Assembly: GCF_030733845.1 (NCBI RefSeq)
Contig: NZ_CP132311.1
Coordinates: 1 to 64,000 of the forward strand
Direction: 5' to 3'
DNA from: Shinella zoogloeoides
Lineage (GTDB): Bacteria > Pseudomonadota > Alphaproteobacteria > Rhizobiales > Rhizobiaceae
Length of the DNA: 64,000 nucleotides
This document shows positions 17,692 to 29,186 of the stretch, piece by piece. A model generated the notes under the pieces. The model was not told where the DNA came from, searched no databases, and saw only the letters and a program-made list of their open reading frames with translations. The stretch's first letter is position 1; every line of letters begins with the position of its first letter. Both the position numbers and the translations under genes were made by a program.

Positions 17692-19977
17692 ATGAGCGAA
17701 CCCGTCAAGCTACAGAACCGGCTCGAGGCCGAATTTGCCGATGAGCCGCGCCGTTCCGCCCGCACCCGTTCCAGCGAGGAACCGGCGCGTGATTCCCGCG
17801 ATATCGACGCCGACAGGGCCGCGCCGGCGCAGGAAAGCCACGCGACGATCCGCAGTGCCATCGCCGGCGTCGGCCTGCTTATGGCGGCGCTGGTGCTCGC
17901 GACGGGCATGGCTGCCGGGTTCTACATCGCCGCTGCCGGCCTCGGCCTTGCGGGTATTACGGGCGCCGCCTTCCTGTTCTGGTCGCGCCGTCCGGCAACC
18001 GCCGTGGAAGCCAGGGACGACCGCACCTGGGAGCGCAGCGAGACGTCGGAAATCCTCTCGGCCATCCATGACGTGCTCGGCGACATCGTCGTCATGCGCG
18101 CGCTCGACGGCAGGATCCTCAACGCCAATGCCGTGCTCGGCGACCTGACGGGCGTCGCCGACGTCGAGGGCAAGACCTGCGAAGCGATCGGCCTCACGTT
18201 CCGCTCGCAGGGAAATGCCCATCGCTACGATGTGGACGTCGCCGGCCCGTCGGGCACGCGCATCTATTCCTGGCACGATGTCACCGTGCGCGATCCGGCG
18301 TCGGGCGAGCTCGTCGTGCATTCGATAGCCCGCGACGTGACGGAAGAGCGCCGCGCCGAGGGCGAGCGGGAGCGCGCGCGCCAGCGGGCGGAGGAGGCGA
18401 GCGCGGCCAAGTCGCGCCTTCTCGCCACGGTTAGCCACGAGATCCGCACGCCGCTGTCGGGCATTCTCGGCATGTCGCATCTCATCGGCCAGACGCGGCT
18501 GACAGCCGAGCAGAAGAATTACCTCGCCGGCATCCGCCAGTCGGGCCATGCGCTCGTCCAGCTCGTCGACGACCTTCTCGATTTCTCGACCATCGAGGCC
18601 GGCCGCTTCCAGCTTCGCCCCTCGGAGGACCCGGTGCGCCCGATGCTGGAAAGCGTCGTCGAAATGCTTTCGCCCCGCGCCCATGAAAAGGGCATCGAGA
18701 TCGGTTCCTTCGTCTCGCCCGACGTGCCCGGCCTTCTCCTCTACGACGCCCCGCGCCTGCGCCAGGTGCTCTACAATGTCGTCGGCAACGCCGTGAAGTT
18801 CACCCATACCGGTGGCGTCTCGCTGGAAACCACGCTGGACCGCGGCGCCGTCGTCGTTCGCGTCACCGATACAGGCCCCGGCATGAATGCCGAGGAGCAG
18901 GCGCGCATCTTCGAGGAGTTCGAGCAGACCGGCAGCGCCGCCCAGCGCAGCGGCGGCACGGGCCTCGGTCTTGCCATCTCGGCCCGTATCCTGCGCGAAG
19001 CCGGCGGTGCCCTGACGCTGGAAAGCACACCCGGCAAGGGCAGCACCTTCACCATCCGCATGCCGATCGAGGCCCGCAAGGCGGCGGGGAACGGTCGCTC
19101 GCGCAAGGATATCCTGACCGGCAGCCTCGTCTTTCTTCTTGCGCCGGCCGGCCCCGCCTCGAAGGCGCTGGTGCGCACCATCGATGCGCTCGGCGGCGCC
19201 TGCCATCTGGCAACCTCCGTCGAAGAGGCGCTTGACCTTGCCCAGCTCCTTGCCGGGCGCAGAGCGGCCCTTACCGACATCATCGTCGACAACCGCCTTG
19301 CCGGCGTCTTCCGCCGGGAACTTGCCGACATCGCCTATCTGCGCGACAGCGGCGCGCGCCGTATCTATCTCGTCAATCCGGAGGAGCGCGGCGCCCGGGC
19401 GATCGGCAATGGCGAAGGCTACGATTCCTGGCTCATCCGCCCGCTGCGCGAGCGTTCGCTGGTGGAGGTCCTGCGCGGACGCATGAAGGGCATCGAGGTG
19501 CGCGATGCCATCAACGACAATCGCCCGATCCTGAAGGACCTGCCGCCGGCGGCCGAGGAGCCTGTTCCGGCACCCGCGGCGGGTGCCAGCATCCTGCTGG
19601 CCGAGGACGACCCGGTGAACGCCATGCTGGTGCGCGCCGTGCTGGAGCGGGCGGGCCATGTGGTGCGCCATGTGCCGGATTATCCGGCGCTCGTCTCCGC
19701 CCTTGCCGGCGCCACGGATGCCGGACCCTTCGCGGCCGATCTCATCGTCACCGATCTCGGCATGCCCGGCGGTGACGGCAGGGAGATGATCGCCCGCATC
19801 GTGCGGCGCGATTACGGCAATGCCCGCCTGCCGGTCGTTGTGCTGACGGCCGATAGCCGCGCGGGCCTGAAGGACGAGCTTCTGGCCATCGGCGCGGATG
19901 CCGTGCTGGCAAAGCCCGCCGATCCCGTTCAGCTGATTGCCGAGATAGCCCGGCTCGCGCGCCGCGTCACGGCGTGA
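17692..19977 (+). CDS. PAS-containing hybrid sensor histidine kinase
   Basis: About 761 residues. In order: a basic cytoplasmic N-terminus, two transmembrane helices (about 57-98), a PAS domain (about 120-215), the HisKA dimerisation helix with SHEIRTPLSGILGMSHL (phospho-histidine about residue 249), and HATPase_c (NAVKFT, DTGPGMN, GTGLGLAIS). A degenerate receiver-like stretch (about 480-595) comes next, then a full C-terminal receiver with LLAEDDPVNAML, phospho-Asp in IVTDLGMPGGDG and KPAD. The ATG at 17680 is an alternative start. No partner regulator or phosphotransfer gene lies next to it, so its output is unknown. Confidence 0.92.
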   Translation: MSEPVKLQNRLEAEFADEPRRSARTRSSEEPARDSRDIDADRAAPAQESHATIRSAIAGVGLLMAALVLATGMAAGFYIAAAGLGLAGITGAAFLFWSRRPATAVEARDDRTWERSETSEILSAIHDVLGDIVVMRALDGRILNANAVLGDLTGVADVEGKTCEAIGLTFRSQGNAHRYDVDVAGPSGTRIYSWHDVTVRDPASGELVVHSIARDVTEERRAEGERERARQRAEEASAAKSRLLATVSHEIRTPLSGILGMSHLIGQTRLTAEQKNYLAGIRQSGHALVQLVDDLLDFSTIEAGRFQLRPSEDPVRPMLESVVEMLSPRAHEKGIEIGSFVSPDVPGLLLYDAPRLRQVLYNVVGNAVKFTHTGGVSLETTLDRGAVVVRVTDTGPGMNAEEQARIFEEFEQTGSAAQRSGGTGLGLAISARILREAGGALTLESTPGKGSTFTIRMPIEARKAAGNGRSRKDILTGSLVFLLAPAGPASKALVRTIDALGGACHLATSVEEALDLAQLLAGRRAALTDIIVDNRLAGVFRRELADIAYLRDSGARRIYLVNPEERGARAIGNGEGYDSWLIRPLRERSLVEVLRGRMKGIEVRDAINDNRPILKDLPPAAEEPVPAPAAGASILLAEDDPVNAMLVRAVLERAGHVVRHVPDYPALVSALAGATDAGPFAADLIVTDLGMPGGDGREMIARIVRRDYGNARLPVVVLTADSRAGLKDELLAIGADAVLAKPADPVQLIAEIARLARRVTA

Positions 19978-20080
19978 TGCGGGCCCGTAGCGGCTTTTTG
20001 CTATCCAAGCCGGATTTGCGTCATTATCCTGTTGCAGAATCGTGGTTAAACCCACGCAGTTTCTTAACGGGTAGACTGCC

Positions 20081-20959
20081 ATGACGCTCGACCTCGCCCA
20101 GACCATCGCCCCGGTGGAGATCGCCCAGAAGCCGGCCCCGATCGCCGGCCGTTCGGGAACGGACGTGCTTGGCCGCATCGGCAATCTGGAGACGCGCATC
20201 GCCCGCTCGGTCTCCGAGATCGACGCCGCGCAGGCCGTGCGCTATCGCGTTTTCGCCGAAGAGATGCATGCGAAGCTGTCCGCCGACGCGGTGCGCCGCA
20301 AGCGCGACATCGACGCCTGGGACATGGTCTGCGATCACCTGCTGGTGCTCGACACCTCGATCGAGGGCGATGCGGAAGAGCAGATCGTCGGCACCTATCG
20401 CCTGCTGCGGCAGGATGTGGCCGCTGTTTCCGGCGGCTTCTATTCCCAGTCGGAATTCGACGTCGATGCGCTCATCGCCCGCCATCCGGACAAGCGCTTC
20501 ATGGAGCTCGGCCGTTCCTGCGTGCTGCCGGCCTATCGGACGAAGCGCACGGTGGAGCTGCTCTGGCAGGGCAACTGGGCCTATTCGCTGAAGCACGGCA
20601 TCGACGTGATGTTCGGCTGCGCCTCTTTCCACGGCATCGTGCCGGAAGAGCATGCGCTGGCGCTTTCCTTCCTGCACCACAATGTGCAGGCGAAGGACGA
20701 ATGGAGCGTTTCGGCCCGGCCGGAACTCTTCCGCACCATGGACCTGATGCCTTCGGAAGGCATCGATGCGCGCCGGGCGCTTTCCGCCATGCCGCCGCTC
20801 ATCAAGGGCTACCTGCGCCTCGGCGCGACGGTCGGCGACGGCGCGGTGGTCGATCACGGCTTCAACACGACGGACGTGCTGATCGTGCTGCCGATCGGCA
20901 AGATCTCCGGCCGCTACCTCAACTATTACGGCGCGGATGCCGGGCGTTTCGCCAGCTAA
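20081..20959 (+). CDS. olsB: L-ornithine N(alpha)-acyltransferase OlsB
   Basis: A 292-residue GNAT-like acyltransferase that transfers a 3-hydroxyacyl group from acyl-ACP to ornithine, forming lyso-ornithine lipid. Family features are AQAVRYRVFAEEM, DMVCDHLLVLD, QIVGTYRLLR, MELGRSCVLPAYRT with LLWQGNWAYS, and MFGCASFHGI. Length is close to that of characterised rhizobial OlsB. The probable second enzyme, OlsA, is encoded at 35.5 kb. The gene stands between the histidine kinase and the convergent malic enzyme gene, with its own terminator. Confidence 0.87.
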   Translation: MTLDLAQTIAPVEIAQKPAPIAGRSGTDVLGRIGNLETRIARSVSEIDAAQAVRYRVFAEEMHAKLSADAVRRKRDIDAWDMVCDHLLVLDTSIEGDAEEQIVGTYRLLRQDVAAVSGGFYSQSEFDVDALIARHPDKRFMELGRSCVLPAYRTKRTVELLWQGNWAYSLKHGIDVMFGCASFHGIVPEEHALALSFLHHNVQAKDEWSVSARPELFRTMDLMPSEGIDARRALSAMPPLIKGYLRLGATVGDGAVVDHGFNTTDVLIVLPIGKISGRYLNYYGADAGRFAS

Positions 20960-20995
20960 CTTCTTTTCCATGAAGGTCAGCATAGTCTGATTTCG

Positions 20996-21031
20996 CCGCT
21001 CGTTCCCGACCTCCGGGGCGGGCGGTTTTTT
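20996..21031 (+). terminator. Rho-independent terminator after olsB
   Basis: An 11-bp stem (20996-21006 with 21015-21025) containing several G-U pairs and an 8-base loop, followed by six T (21026-21031). Confidence 0.75.
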
Positions 21032-21046
21032 ATCGGGCAAGGTCCA

Positions 21047-21085
21047 AAAGATCAGGGGCGCTTGCGCGGCTGCGCAAACGCCCCT
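21047..21085 (-). terminator. Terminator of the malic enzyme gene
   Basis: Strong hairpin: AGGGGCG / CGCCCCT outer stem (21054-21060, 21079-21085), one C-A mismatch, inner TTGCGC / GCGCAA stem and GGCT loop. On the minus strand it is followed by GATCTTTTGG, a short U-run. Confidence 0.7.
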
Positions 21086-21109
21086 GGTAGGCCTTGTCGG
21101 CGCCGGCTG

Positions 21110-23395
21110 TCAGACGCCGGAATTGTAGGCCGCGAGCGTCGCCATGTTGACGATGTCGCTGTCCTTCGCGCCCATCGACACGATCTGCACCGACTTGTCG
21201 AGGCCGACGAGCAGCGGGCCGATGACCATGGCGCCGCCCAGTTCCTGGAGCATCTTGGTCGCGATCGATGCCGAGTGGAATGCCGGCATGACGAGCACGT
21301 TGCCGGGGCCGGAAAGGCGGCAGAACGGATACTGCTCCATGATGCGCGGATTGAGCGCCACGTCGGCCGCCATCTCGCCGTCATATTCGAAATCGACGCG
21401 GCGGCGGTCGAGAATGTTGACCGCTTCCTGCACCCGTTCCGAGCGTTCGCTCGAACGATGGCCGAAGGTCGAATAGGCGAGCATGGCGACGCGCGGCTCG
21501 TAGCCGAGGCGGCGGGCAAGGCCGGCCGCTTCTTCCGCGATATCAGCCAGTTCCTCGGCGTTGGGCATGTCGTGCACGGCCGTATCGGCGACCAGCACGG
21601 CGCGGCCCCGGCAAAGCGCCAGCGAGGCGCCGATGACCCGGTGGCCCGGCTTGGCGTCGATGCAGCGGCGCACGTCTTCAAGCGCGGTCGAATAGTTGCG
21701 GGTGAGGCCCGTCACCATGCCGTCCGCATCGCCGAGCGCCACCATGCAGGCCGCGAAGTGGTTGCGGTCGTTGTGGATCAGGCGCTGGGCGTCGCGGTAG
21801 AGGAAGCCCTTTCGCTGCAGCCGCGCGTAGAGATAGTCGATATAGACGTTGTTGCGCGTCGAGATGCGGGCATTGACCAGCTCGATGCCGGGCCGGTCGA
21901 GGTCGATGCCGGCCCTTTCGGCCGTCTCGCGCATCTGCTCCTCGCGGCCGAGCAGCAGGGCGGTGCCGAGCTCCTGGTTGGCGTAGGAGACGGCGGCGCG
22001 CATCATCTGCTCTTCCTCGCCCTCGGCGAAGACGACACGCTTCGGCTGGCGGCGCACCCGGGCATAGATCTGCTGGAGCGTCGAGGCGATCGGGTCGCGC
22101 CGGGCGCGCAGGTCGCGGGCATAGGCGTCGAGATCGGGGATTTCCTTGCGCGCGACGCCCGTTTCCATGGCCGCCTTGGCGACGGCGACGGGGATCGCCG
22201 AAATGAGGCGCGGATCGAACGGCACGGGGATGATGTATTGCGCCCCGAAGCGCGGGCGCACGCCCTGGTAGGCCGCGGCGACGTCGTCAGGCACGTCCTC
22301 CTTGGCGAGATGGGCAAGCGCCTCGGCGGCGGCGATCTTCATCGCGTCGTTGATGGTGGACGCGCGCACATCGAGCGCGCCGCGGAAGATGTAGGGGAAG
22401 CCGAGCACGTTGTTGACCTGGTTCGGATAGTCAGAACGGCCGGTCGCGACGATCGCGTCGTCACGGATGCGGGCGACTTCCTCCGGCGTGATTTCCGGGT
22501 CCGGGTTGGCCATGGCGAAGATGATCGGCCGCGGCGCCATGGAGCGGATCATCTCTTCCGAGAAGGCGCCCTTGGCGGAAAGGCCGAACACCACGTCGGC
22601 ACCATTGAGTGCTTCGGCCAGCGTGCGGCGGTCGGTCTTCACCGCATGCGCCGACTTCCACTGGTTCATGCCGTCTTCGCGGCCCTGGTAGATGACGCCC
22701 TTGGTATCGCACAGGATGACGTTCTCAGGCGCAAAGCCCATCGCCTTGATGAGTTCGATGCAGGCGATGGCGGCGGCGCCCGCGCCGTTGCAGACGAGCT
22801 TGGTCGTCTTGAAGTCGCGGCCGGTCAGCGCGAGCGCGTTGATCAGGCCGGCGGCGGCGATGATGGCGGTGCCGTGCTGGTCGTCGTGAAAGACAGGTAT
22901 GTCCATCAATTCGCGCAGGCGCTGCTCGATGATGAAGCAGTCCGGCGCCTTGATGTCCTCGAGGTTGATGCCGCCGAAGGACGGGCCGAGATAGCGCACG
23001 CAGTTGATGAATTCGTCGACATTTTCCGTATCGACTTCAAGGTCGATGGAATCGACGTCGGCAAAGCGCTTGAAGAGAACGGACTTGCCTTCCATGACCG
23101 GCTTCGACGCCAGCGCGCCGAGATTGCCGAGGCCGAGGATGGCGGTGCCGTTCGAAATGACGGCGACCATGTTGCCGCGCGTCGTGTAGTCGTAGGCGGT
23201 CGCGGGATCCTCGGCGATGGCCTTCACCGGCACGGCGACACCCGGCGAATAGGCGAGCGAGAGGTCGCGCTGCGTCGCCATCGGCTTGGTCGGCGTGATT
23301 TCCAGCTTCCCGGGACGCCCGGACGAATGGAAATCAAGCGCTTCCTTGTCCGTGACGGCTGCCCTCTGGCGATCTGTTTTGTCGGTTCCCGGCAT
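21110..23395 (-). CDS. maeB: NADP-type malic enzyme with phosphotransacetylase-like C-terminal domain
   Basis: A 761-residue MaeB-type enzyme that decarboxylates malate to pyruvate. The N-terminal malic domain (to about 160) has [13 protein letters not shown] and [18 protein letters not shown]. The NAD(P)-binding domain (about 165-420) has [11 protein letters not shown] and [16 protein letters not shown]. The C-terminal about 330 residues are a phosphotransacetylase-like domain ([14 protein letters not shown] to YNSG), which in studied rhizobial malic enzymes is not catalytic but affects oligomerisation. Synteny beside mutS matches my recollection of tme (NADP-dependent) rather than dme; cofactor choice was not proven here. 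AAGGGGGAAC precedes the ATG. Confidence 0.93.
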   Translation of the reverse strand: MPGTDKTDRQRAAVTDKEALDFHSSGRPGKLEITPTKPMATQRDLSLAYSPGVAVPVKAIAEDPATAYDYTTRGNMVAVISNGTAILGLGNLGALASKPVMEGKSVLFKRFADVDSIDLEVDTENVDEFINCVRYLGPSFGGINLEDIKAPDCFIIEQRLRELMDIPVFHDDQHGTAIIAAAGLINALALTGRDFKTTKLVCNGAGAAAIACIELIKAMGFAPENVILCDTKGVIYQGREDGMNQWKSAHAVKTDRRTLAEALNGADVVFGLSAKGAFSEEMIRSMAPRPIIFAMANPDPEITPEEVARIRDDAIVATGRSDYPNQVNNVLGFPYIFRGALDVRASTINDAMKIAAAEALAHLAKEDVPDDVAAAYQGVRPRFGAQYIIPVPFDPRLISAIPVAVAKAAMETGVARKEIPDLDAYARDLRARRDPIASTLQQIYARVRRQPKRVVFAEGEEEQMMRAAVSYANQELGTALLLGREEQMRETAERAGIDLDRPGIELVNARISTRNNVYIDYLYARLQRKGFLYRDAQRLIHNDRNHFAACMVALGDADGMVTGLTRNYSTALEDVRRCIDAKPGHRVIGASLALCRGRAVLVADTAVHDMPNAEELADIAEEAAGLARRLGYEPRVAMLAYSTFGHRSSERSERVQEAVNILDRRRVDFEYDGEMAADVALNPRIMEQYPFCRLSGPGNVLVMPAFHSASIATKMLQELGGAMVIGPLLVGLDKSVQIVSMGAKDSDIVNMATLAAYNSGV

Positions 23396-23509
23396 GTTCC
23401 CCCCTTCACACTCTTGTGGGCGATAGACCCATAGCTGCTGACAGCAGTTGTTTTCTATATCGCCGCATGGCTAGGGTGACACCTCTTTTTTAGGAAGAAC
23501 AGACTCTCC

Positions 23510-26248
23510 GTGAACGATCATATAGCGCGCCAGAACGATATCCTGTCGGCGGCGGAACTCGCCAGCGACGAAAGCCGCGCATCGGCGACGCCGATGATGG
23601 AACAGTATATCGAGATCAAGGCGGCCAATCCCGACAGCATGCTGTTCTACCGCATGGGCGATTTCTACGAGCTGTTCTTCCAGGACGCCGTGGATGCCTC
23701 CCGTGCGCTCGGCATCACGCTGACGAAGCGCGGCCAGCACATGGGGCTCGATATCCCGATGTGCGGCGTTCCGGTCCACGCCGCTGACGATTATCTCCAG
23801 CGGCTGATCGCGGTGGGCTTTCGCGTCGCCGTCTGCGAGCAGGTCGAGGATCCCGCCGAAGCCAAGAAGCGTGGCTCGAAATCGGTGGTGCGCCGCGATG
23901 TCGTGCGCCTCGTCACGCCCGGCACGCTCACGGAAGAAAAGTTGCTCTCGCCGTCCGACGCCAACTACCTGATGGCCATCGCGCGCATCCGCGGCGGGGC
24001 GGAGCCCGCCATGGCGCTCGCCTGGATCGACATCTCGACCGGCATCTTCCGCCTGTCGGAGACGGGGCAGGGCCAGCTTCTCGCCGATATCCTGCGCATC
24101 GATCCGCGCGAGCTGATCGTGCCGGACACGCTGTTCTACGATCCCGAGTTCCGCCCGGTGCTGGACGTCATCGGCCGCGTGGCGGTGCCGCAGCCGGCGG
24201 TGCTGTTCGACAGCGCGACGGCCGAAGGCCGCATCGCGCGCTATTTCGCCGTCTCCACGCTCGATGGCTTCGGCACCTTCTCGCGCGCCGAGCTGGCGGC
24301 GGCCTCCGCCGCCGTCGCCTATGTGGAAAAGACGCAGATCGCCGAACGCCCGCCGCTCGGCCGGCCGGAGCGTGAAAGCTCGGCCTCGACGCTTTTCATC
24401 GATCCGGCGACCCGCGCCAATCTCGAACTGGTGCGCACCCAGTCGGGCGAGCGCGGCGGTACGCTGCTGAAAGCCGTCGACCGCACCGTGACGAGCGGTG
24501 GCGCGCGGCTTCTTGCCGAGCGGCTGATGTCACCGCTCACCGATCCCGTCGCGATAAGCGCGCGGCTCGATTCGATTTCGACGCTCGCCGACCGCCCCTC
24601 CTTCTGCGAGGACCTGTGCCGGACGCTGAAGCAGCTTCCCGACATGCCGCGAGCGCTTTCACGTATCGCGCTCGGCCGCGGCGGCCCGCGTGATCTCGGC
24701 GCCATCCTGCAAGGGCTCTCGACCTCCGCCGAAATCGCCCGGCTGATGGCGGCAGAAGAACTCGACGGCGAGCTTGCCGCTGCCCGCGACGCCATCGCCG
24801 CCCTGCCGATCGACCTGACGCACCGCCTTGCCGTTATGCTGGCCGACGAGTTGCCGCTCCTCAAGCGTGACGGCGGCTTCATTCGCGAGGGCGCGGACGG
24901 CGAGCTCGACGAGATGCGGGCGCTGCGCGACCAGTCGCGCCGCGTCATCGCCGGCCTCCAGTTGCAATATGCCGAAGAGACGGGCGTCAAGTCACTGAAG
25001 ATCAAGCACAACAACGTGCTCGGCTACTTCATCGAGGTCTCCGCCGGCAACGCTTCCGCACTGACGGACGGCGATGAGGCCAAGGCACGCTTCATCCACC
25101 GCCAGACCATGGCCGGCGCCATGCGCTTCACGACGACGGTGCTCTCCGAGCTGGAGACCAAGATCGCCAACGCCGCCGACCGGGCGCTCGCCATCGAGCT
25201 TGTCGCCTTCGACGGGCTCGTGGAAGCGGTGGTGTCTGAGGCAGAGGCCATCAAGGCGGCGGCGCGGGCGCTCGCCGTGGTCGATGTCTCCGTCGGGCTT
25301 TCGGCGCTTGCCGAAGAACAGGCCTATTGCCGGCCCGTCGTCGACAATTCCACGATGTTCGCCATCGTCGGCGGCCGGCATCCGGTGGTGGAACAGGCGC
25401 TGCGCCGCCAGCAGGCCGCCGCCTTCGTCGCCAATTCCTGCGATCTGTCACCGGCGGACGGCAAGGGCCATGGCGCGATCTGGCTGCTCACCGGCCCGAA
25501 CATGGGCGGTAAGTCGACATTCCTCCGCCAGAACGCCCTTATCGCGATCCTCGCGCAGATGGGCTCCTACGTGCCGGCCGAAAGCGCCCATATCGGCATC
25601 GTCGACCGGCTGTTCTCGCGCGTCGGGGCGTCGGACGATCTCGCCCGCGGCCGCTCGACCTTCATGGTCGAGATGGTCGAGACGGCGGCCATCCTCAACC
25701 AGGCGACCGACCGCTCGCTGGTCATCCTCGACGAGATCGGCCGCGGCACGGCGACCTTTGACGGCCTTTCGATCGCCTGGGCGGCTGTCGAGCACCTGCA
25801 CGAGGCGAACCGCTGCCGCGGCCTGTTCGCCACGCATTTCCACGAGCTGACCGTGCTTTCGGAAAAGCTCGCCCGCCTTTCCAATGCCACGATGCGCGTC
25901 AAGGAATGGGATGGTGACGTGATCTTCCTGCACGAGGTCGGGCCGGGCGCGGCGGATCGTTCCTATGGCATCCAGGTGGCGCGCCTTGCCGGCCTGCCGC
26001 CCTCGGTGGTGGCGCGGGCGAAGGACGTGCTCGCCAAGCTGGAGGACGCGGACCGCAAGAATCCGGCGAGCCAGCTCATCGACGATCTCCCGCTCTTCCA
26101 GGTCGCCGTGCGCCGCGAGGAGGTGCAGCGCAACGCCGCGCCGTCGAAGGTGGAGGATCTGGTCAAGGGCCTCAACCCTGACGACATGACGCCGCGCGAG
26201 GCGCTGGATGCGCTCTATGCGCTGAAGAAAGAACTTGGCAACCGCTAG
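23510..26248 (+). CDS. mutS: DNA mismatch repair protein MutS
   Basis: A 912-residue MutS. The mismatch-binding domain I carries the Phe-X-Glu context [12 protein letters not shown] near residue 45. The core lever and clamp domains follow. The ATPase has Walker [11 protein letters not shown] (about 660) and Walker B with [19 protein letters not shown], and FATHFHELT. The predicted start is GTG at 23510, with GGAAGAACAG upstream. It is divergent from maeB across 114 bases and followed by glnD. Confidence 0.97.
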   Translation: MNDHIARQNDILSAAELASDESRASATPMMEQYIEIKAANPDSMLFYRMGDFYELFFQDAVDASRALGITLTKRGQHMGLDIPMCGVPVHAADDYLQRLIAVGFRVAVCEQVEDPAEAKKRGSKSVVRRDVVRLVTPGTLTEEKLLSPSDANYLMAIARIRGGAEPAMALAWIDISTGIFRLSETGQGQLLADILRIDPRELIVPDTLFYDPEFRPVLDVIGRVAVPQPAVLFDSATAEGRIARYFAVSTLDGFGTFSRAELAAASAAVAYVEKTQIAERPPLGRPERESSASTLFIDPATRANLELVRTQSGERGGTLLKAVDRTVTSGGARLLAERLMSPLTDPVAISARLDSISTLADRPSFCEDLCRTLKQLPDMPRALSRIALGRGGPRDLGAILQGLSTSAEIARLMAAEELDGELAAARDAIAALPIDLTHRLAVMLADELPLLKRDGGFIREGADGELDEMRALRDQSRRVIAGLQLQYAEETGVKSLKIKHNNVLGYFIEVSAGNASALTDGDEAKARFIHRQTMAGAMRFTTTVLSELETKIANAADRALAIELVAFDGLVEAVVSEAEAIKAAARALAVVDVSVGLSALAEEQAYCRPVVDNSTMFAIVGGRHPVVEQALRRQQAAAFVANSCDLSPADGKGHGAIWLLTGPNMGGKSTFLRQNALIAILAQMGSYVPAESAHIGIVDRLFSRVGASDDLARGRSTFMVEMVETAAILNQATDRSLVILDEIGRGTATFDGLSIAWAAVEHLHEANRCRGLFATHFHELTVLSEKLARLSNATMRVKEWDGDVIFLHEVGPGAADRSYGIQVARLAGLPPSVVARAKDVLAKLEDADRKNPASQLIDDLPLFQVAVRREEVQRNAAPSKVEDLVKGLNPDDMTPREALDALYALKKELGNR

Positions 26249-26291
26249 CGCCTAGGATCATTGTCCTCGCGTGCTGAAAGGGTCTATAGGC

Positions 26292-29186
26292 ATGCGAACC
26301 GAACGGGCGATGGACGACAAGCGGGACGCAAGCCGGAATCCGATGGAAAAGAAGCTTCTGGCGCCGGCCGATTCCGGCCTTCTCGACGTGCCGGCGCTAC
26401 GCGCCCGGTGCGAATTCATCGCCAGCACCAATGCCGACTACCGCGACCGCATGCGCCGCGAGCTGCTCGCCGAATTCAAGAAGGTCAACGCCGCCGGCCG
26501 CGCCCGCGCGCGCGAACTGCTGTTTGAGGACGGCAGCGGCCTGCAATGCGCCGCGCGCATTTCCTGGCTGCAGGATCAGTTGATCGCCGTCCTGCACGAT
26601 TTTGCCCTCAACCATGTTTTCAGCGCCGGCCAGGCGCCGCCCGCCGCGCGCATCACGGTCACCGCCGTCGGCGGCTACGGCCGCGGCACGCTGGCGCCGG
26701 GCTCGGACATCGACCTGCTCTTCCTGCTGCCGCAAAAGCCCGCGGCCTGGAGCGAGCCGGCCATCGAGTTCATGCTCTACATCCTGTGGGATCTCGGCTT
26801 CAAGGTCGGCCATGCCACGCGCAACCTGGAGGAATGCATCCAGCTCTCCAAGGGTGACATGACGATCCGCACCGCGATCCTCGAAGCCCGCTACATCTGC
26901 GGTTCGGTGGCGCTGTTCGAGGAGATGGCGGTGCGCTTCGACCGCGAGATCGTGCGCGGCACCGGGCCGGAATTCATCGCTGCCAAGCTCGCCGAGCGCG
27001 ACGAGCGCCACCGCAAGGCTGGCGACACGCGCTATCTCGTCGAGCCGAACGTCAAGGAAGGCAAGGGCGGGCTTCGCGACCTGCACACGCTGTTCTGGAT
27101 CGCCAAGTATTTCTACCACATCAAGGACCCGGCCGAGCTGGTGAAGCTCGGCGTGCTGTCGCGGCAGGAATACAAGCTCTTCCGCAAGGCGGACGATTTC
27201 CTCTGGGCCGTGCGCTGCCACATGCATTTCCTGACCGGCAAGGCGGAGGAACGGCTGTCCTTCGATATCCAGCGCGAGATCGCCGAATGCCTCGGCTACC
27301 AGCCGCATCCCGGCCTTTCCGCCGTCGAACGCTTCATGAAGCACTATTTCCTCGTCGCGAAGGACGTGGGGGACCTCACGCGCATCTTCTGCGCGACGCT
27401 GGAGGACCAGCAGGCCAAGGAGGCGCCCGGCCTTTCCGCCGTGATCAGCCGCTTTACCCGCCGCACGCGCAAGATCGCCGGCACGCTGGATTTCCTTGAG
27501 GACCGCGGCCGCATCACGATCGCCGACCCCGACGTCTTCAAGCGCGATCCGGTCAACCTCATCCGCCTCTTCCACATCGCCGATATCAATGGGCTGGAAT
27601 TCCATCCGGATGCGCTGAAGCAGGTCACGCGCTCGTTGAAGTTGGTCAATGCGGCGCTTCGCGAGAACGAGGAGGCGAACCGTCTCTTTCTCTCCATCCT
27701 CACCTCGCCGCGCGACCCGGCGCTCATCCTGCGCCGCATGAACGAATCGGGCGTGCTCGGCCGCTTCATCCCGGATTTCGGCAAGATCGTCGCGATGATG
27801 CAGTTCAACATGTATCATCACTATACCGTGGACGAGCACCTGATCCGCTCGGTCGGCGTGCTCGCCAGCATCGACCAGGGCCGCGAGAAGGATGCCCATC
27901 CGCTCAGCTACCAAGTAATGCCGAGCATCGAGGACCGCATCCCGCTCTATGTCGCGGTGCTCCTGCATGACATCGCCAAGGGCCGGCCGGAGGACCATTC
28001 TGAGGCGGGTGCCAGGGTCGCGCGCAAACTCTGCCCGCGCTTCGGCCTCACGCCGAAGCAGACGGAACTGGTGGTCTGGCTGATCGAGGAACATCTCACC
28101 ATGTCCATGGTCGCGCAGACCCGCGACCTCAACGACCGCAAGACCATCGTCGACTTCGCCGAGAAGGTGCAGTCGATGGAGCGGCTGAAGATGCTGCTGG
28201 TGCTGACCGTCTGCGATATCCGCGCCGTCGGTCCGGGCGTATGGAACGGCTGGAAAGGCCAGCTCCTGCGCACGCTCTACTACGAAACGGAACTGTTGAT
28301 TTCCGGCGGCTTCTCCGAACTGTCGCGCAAGGAGCGCGCCCAGGCCGCGCGCGAAATCCTGTCCGAGGCGCTGCCGGCCGACTGGAGCCAGAAGGACCGC
28401 AAGACCTATACGCGCCTGCACTACGATCCCTATCTCCTGACGGTGTCGCTGGAGGATCAGGTGCGCCACGCCGCCTTCATCCGCGAGACGGACAAGGCCA
28501 GGCAGACGCTCGCCACCATGGTGCGCACGCATTCCTTCCACGCCATCACCGAGATCACGGTCCTCTCGCCCGACCATCCGCGCCTCCTGACGGTGATCGC
28601 CGGGGCCTGCGCGGCGGCGGGGGCCAACATCGTCGACGCGCAGATCTTCACGACGTCGGACGGGCGCGCGCTTGACACGATCCTCGTCAACCGCGAGTTC
28701 CCCAACGACGCGGACGAGACGCGCCGAGCCGGCACGATCGGCCGGATGATCGAGGACGTGCTGTCCGGCCGCAAGCGCCTGCCCGAGGTGATCGCGACGC
28801 GCACCAAGAGCCGCCGCCGCGCCCGCACCTTCACCGTTTCGCCGGCCGTCACCATTTCGAACACGCTGTCGAACAAGTTCACGGTTATCGAGATCGAGTG
28901 CCTCGACCGCCCCGGCCTGTTGTCGGAAGTCACGGCCGTCCTGTCCGACCTCTCGCTCGACATCGCCTCGGCGCATATCACCACCTTCGGCGAGAAGGTC
29001 ATCGACACCTTCTACGTTACCGACCTCGTCGGGCAGAAGGTCACCAACGACAACCGGCAGGCCAATATCGTCGCGCGGCTGAAGGCCGTCATGGCCGACG
29101 AGGCGGATGAACTGCGCGACCGCATGCCGCCCGGCATGATTGCGCCGGCCGCTGCCACGCCGAAAAGGATCAGGGCAGAACAATGA
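26292..29186 (+). CDS. glnD: PII uridylyltransferase / uridylyl-removing enzyme GlnD
   Basis: About 964 residues. It senses glutamine and uridylylates or deuridylylates PII proteins. The N-terminal nucleotidyltransferase motif is [18 protein letters not shown]; the UR domain is an HD domain ([14 protein letters not shown]). Two C-terminal ACT domains follow ([20 protein letters not shown] and [18 protein letters not shown]). The start is uncertain: GTG 26271, ATG 26292 and ATG 26310 are in frame. The stop overlaps the murJ start (ATGA). Together with rpoN and ptsN it makes this window rich in nitrogen control. Confidence 0.96.
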   Translation: MRTERAMDDKRDASRNPMEKKLLAPADSGLLDVPALRARCEFIASTNADYRDRMRRELLAEFKKVNAAGRARARELLFEDGSGLQCAARISWLQDQLIAVLHDFALNHVFSAGQAPPAARITVTAVGGYGRGTLAPGSDIDLLFLLPQKPAAWSEPAIEFMLYILWDLGFKVGHATRNLEECIQLSKGDMTIRTAILEARYICGSVALFEEMAVRFDREIVRGTGPEFIAAKLAERDERHRKAGDTRYLVEPNVKEGKGGLRDLHTLFWIAKYFYHIKDPAELVKLGVLSRQEYKLFRKADDFLWAVRCHMHFLTGKAEERLSFDIQREIAECLGYQPHPGLSAVERFMKHYFLVAKDVGDLTRIFCATLEDQQAKEAPGLSAVISRFTRRTRKIAGTLDFLEDRGRITIADPDVFKRDPVNLIRLFHIADINGLEFHPDALKQVTRSLKLVNAALRENEEANRLFLSILTSPRDPALILRRMNESGVLGRFIPDFGKIVAMMQFNMYHHYTVDEHLIRSVGVLASIDQGREKDAHPLSYQVMPSIEDRIPLYVAVLLHDIAKGRPEDHSEAGARVARKLCPRFGLTPKQTELVVWLIEEHLTMSMVAQTRDLNDRKTIVDFAEKVQSMERLKMLLVLTVCDIRAVGPGVWNGWKGQLLRTLYYETELLISGGFSELSRKERAQAAREILSEALPADWSQKDRKTYTRLHYDPYLLTVSLEDQVRHAAFIRETDKARQTLATMVRTHSFHAITEITVLSPDHPRLLTVIAGACAAAGANIVDAQIFTTSDGRALDTILVNREFPNDADETRRAGTIGRMIEDVLSGRKRLPEVIATRTKSRRRARTFTVSPAVTISNTLSNKFTVIEIECLDRPGLLSEVTAVLSDLSLDIASAHITTFGEKVIDTFYVTDLVGQKVTNDNRQANIVARLKAVMADEADELRDRMPPGMIAPAAATPKRIRAEQ

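Noticed and set aside
17710..20199. 829-codon open frame opposite the hybrid histidine kinase
   Set aside because: A shadow of the strongly supported kinase frame, with no recognisable motif.
21062..23434. 790-codon plus-strand frame opposite the malic enzyme
   Set aside because: Antisense shadow; the minus-strand malic enzyme has full catalytic motifs and a good ribosome site.
26397..29183. 928-codon open frame on the minus strand opposite glnD
   Set aside because: It lies fully antisense to a clear GlnD, has arginine/histidine/alanine-rich shadow composition and no domain. High-GC coding DNA often gives such open antisense frames.
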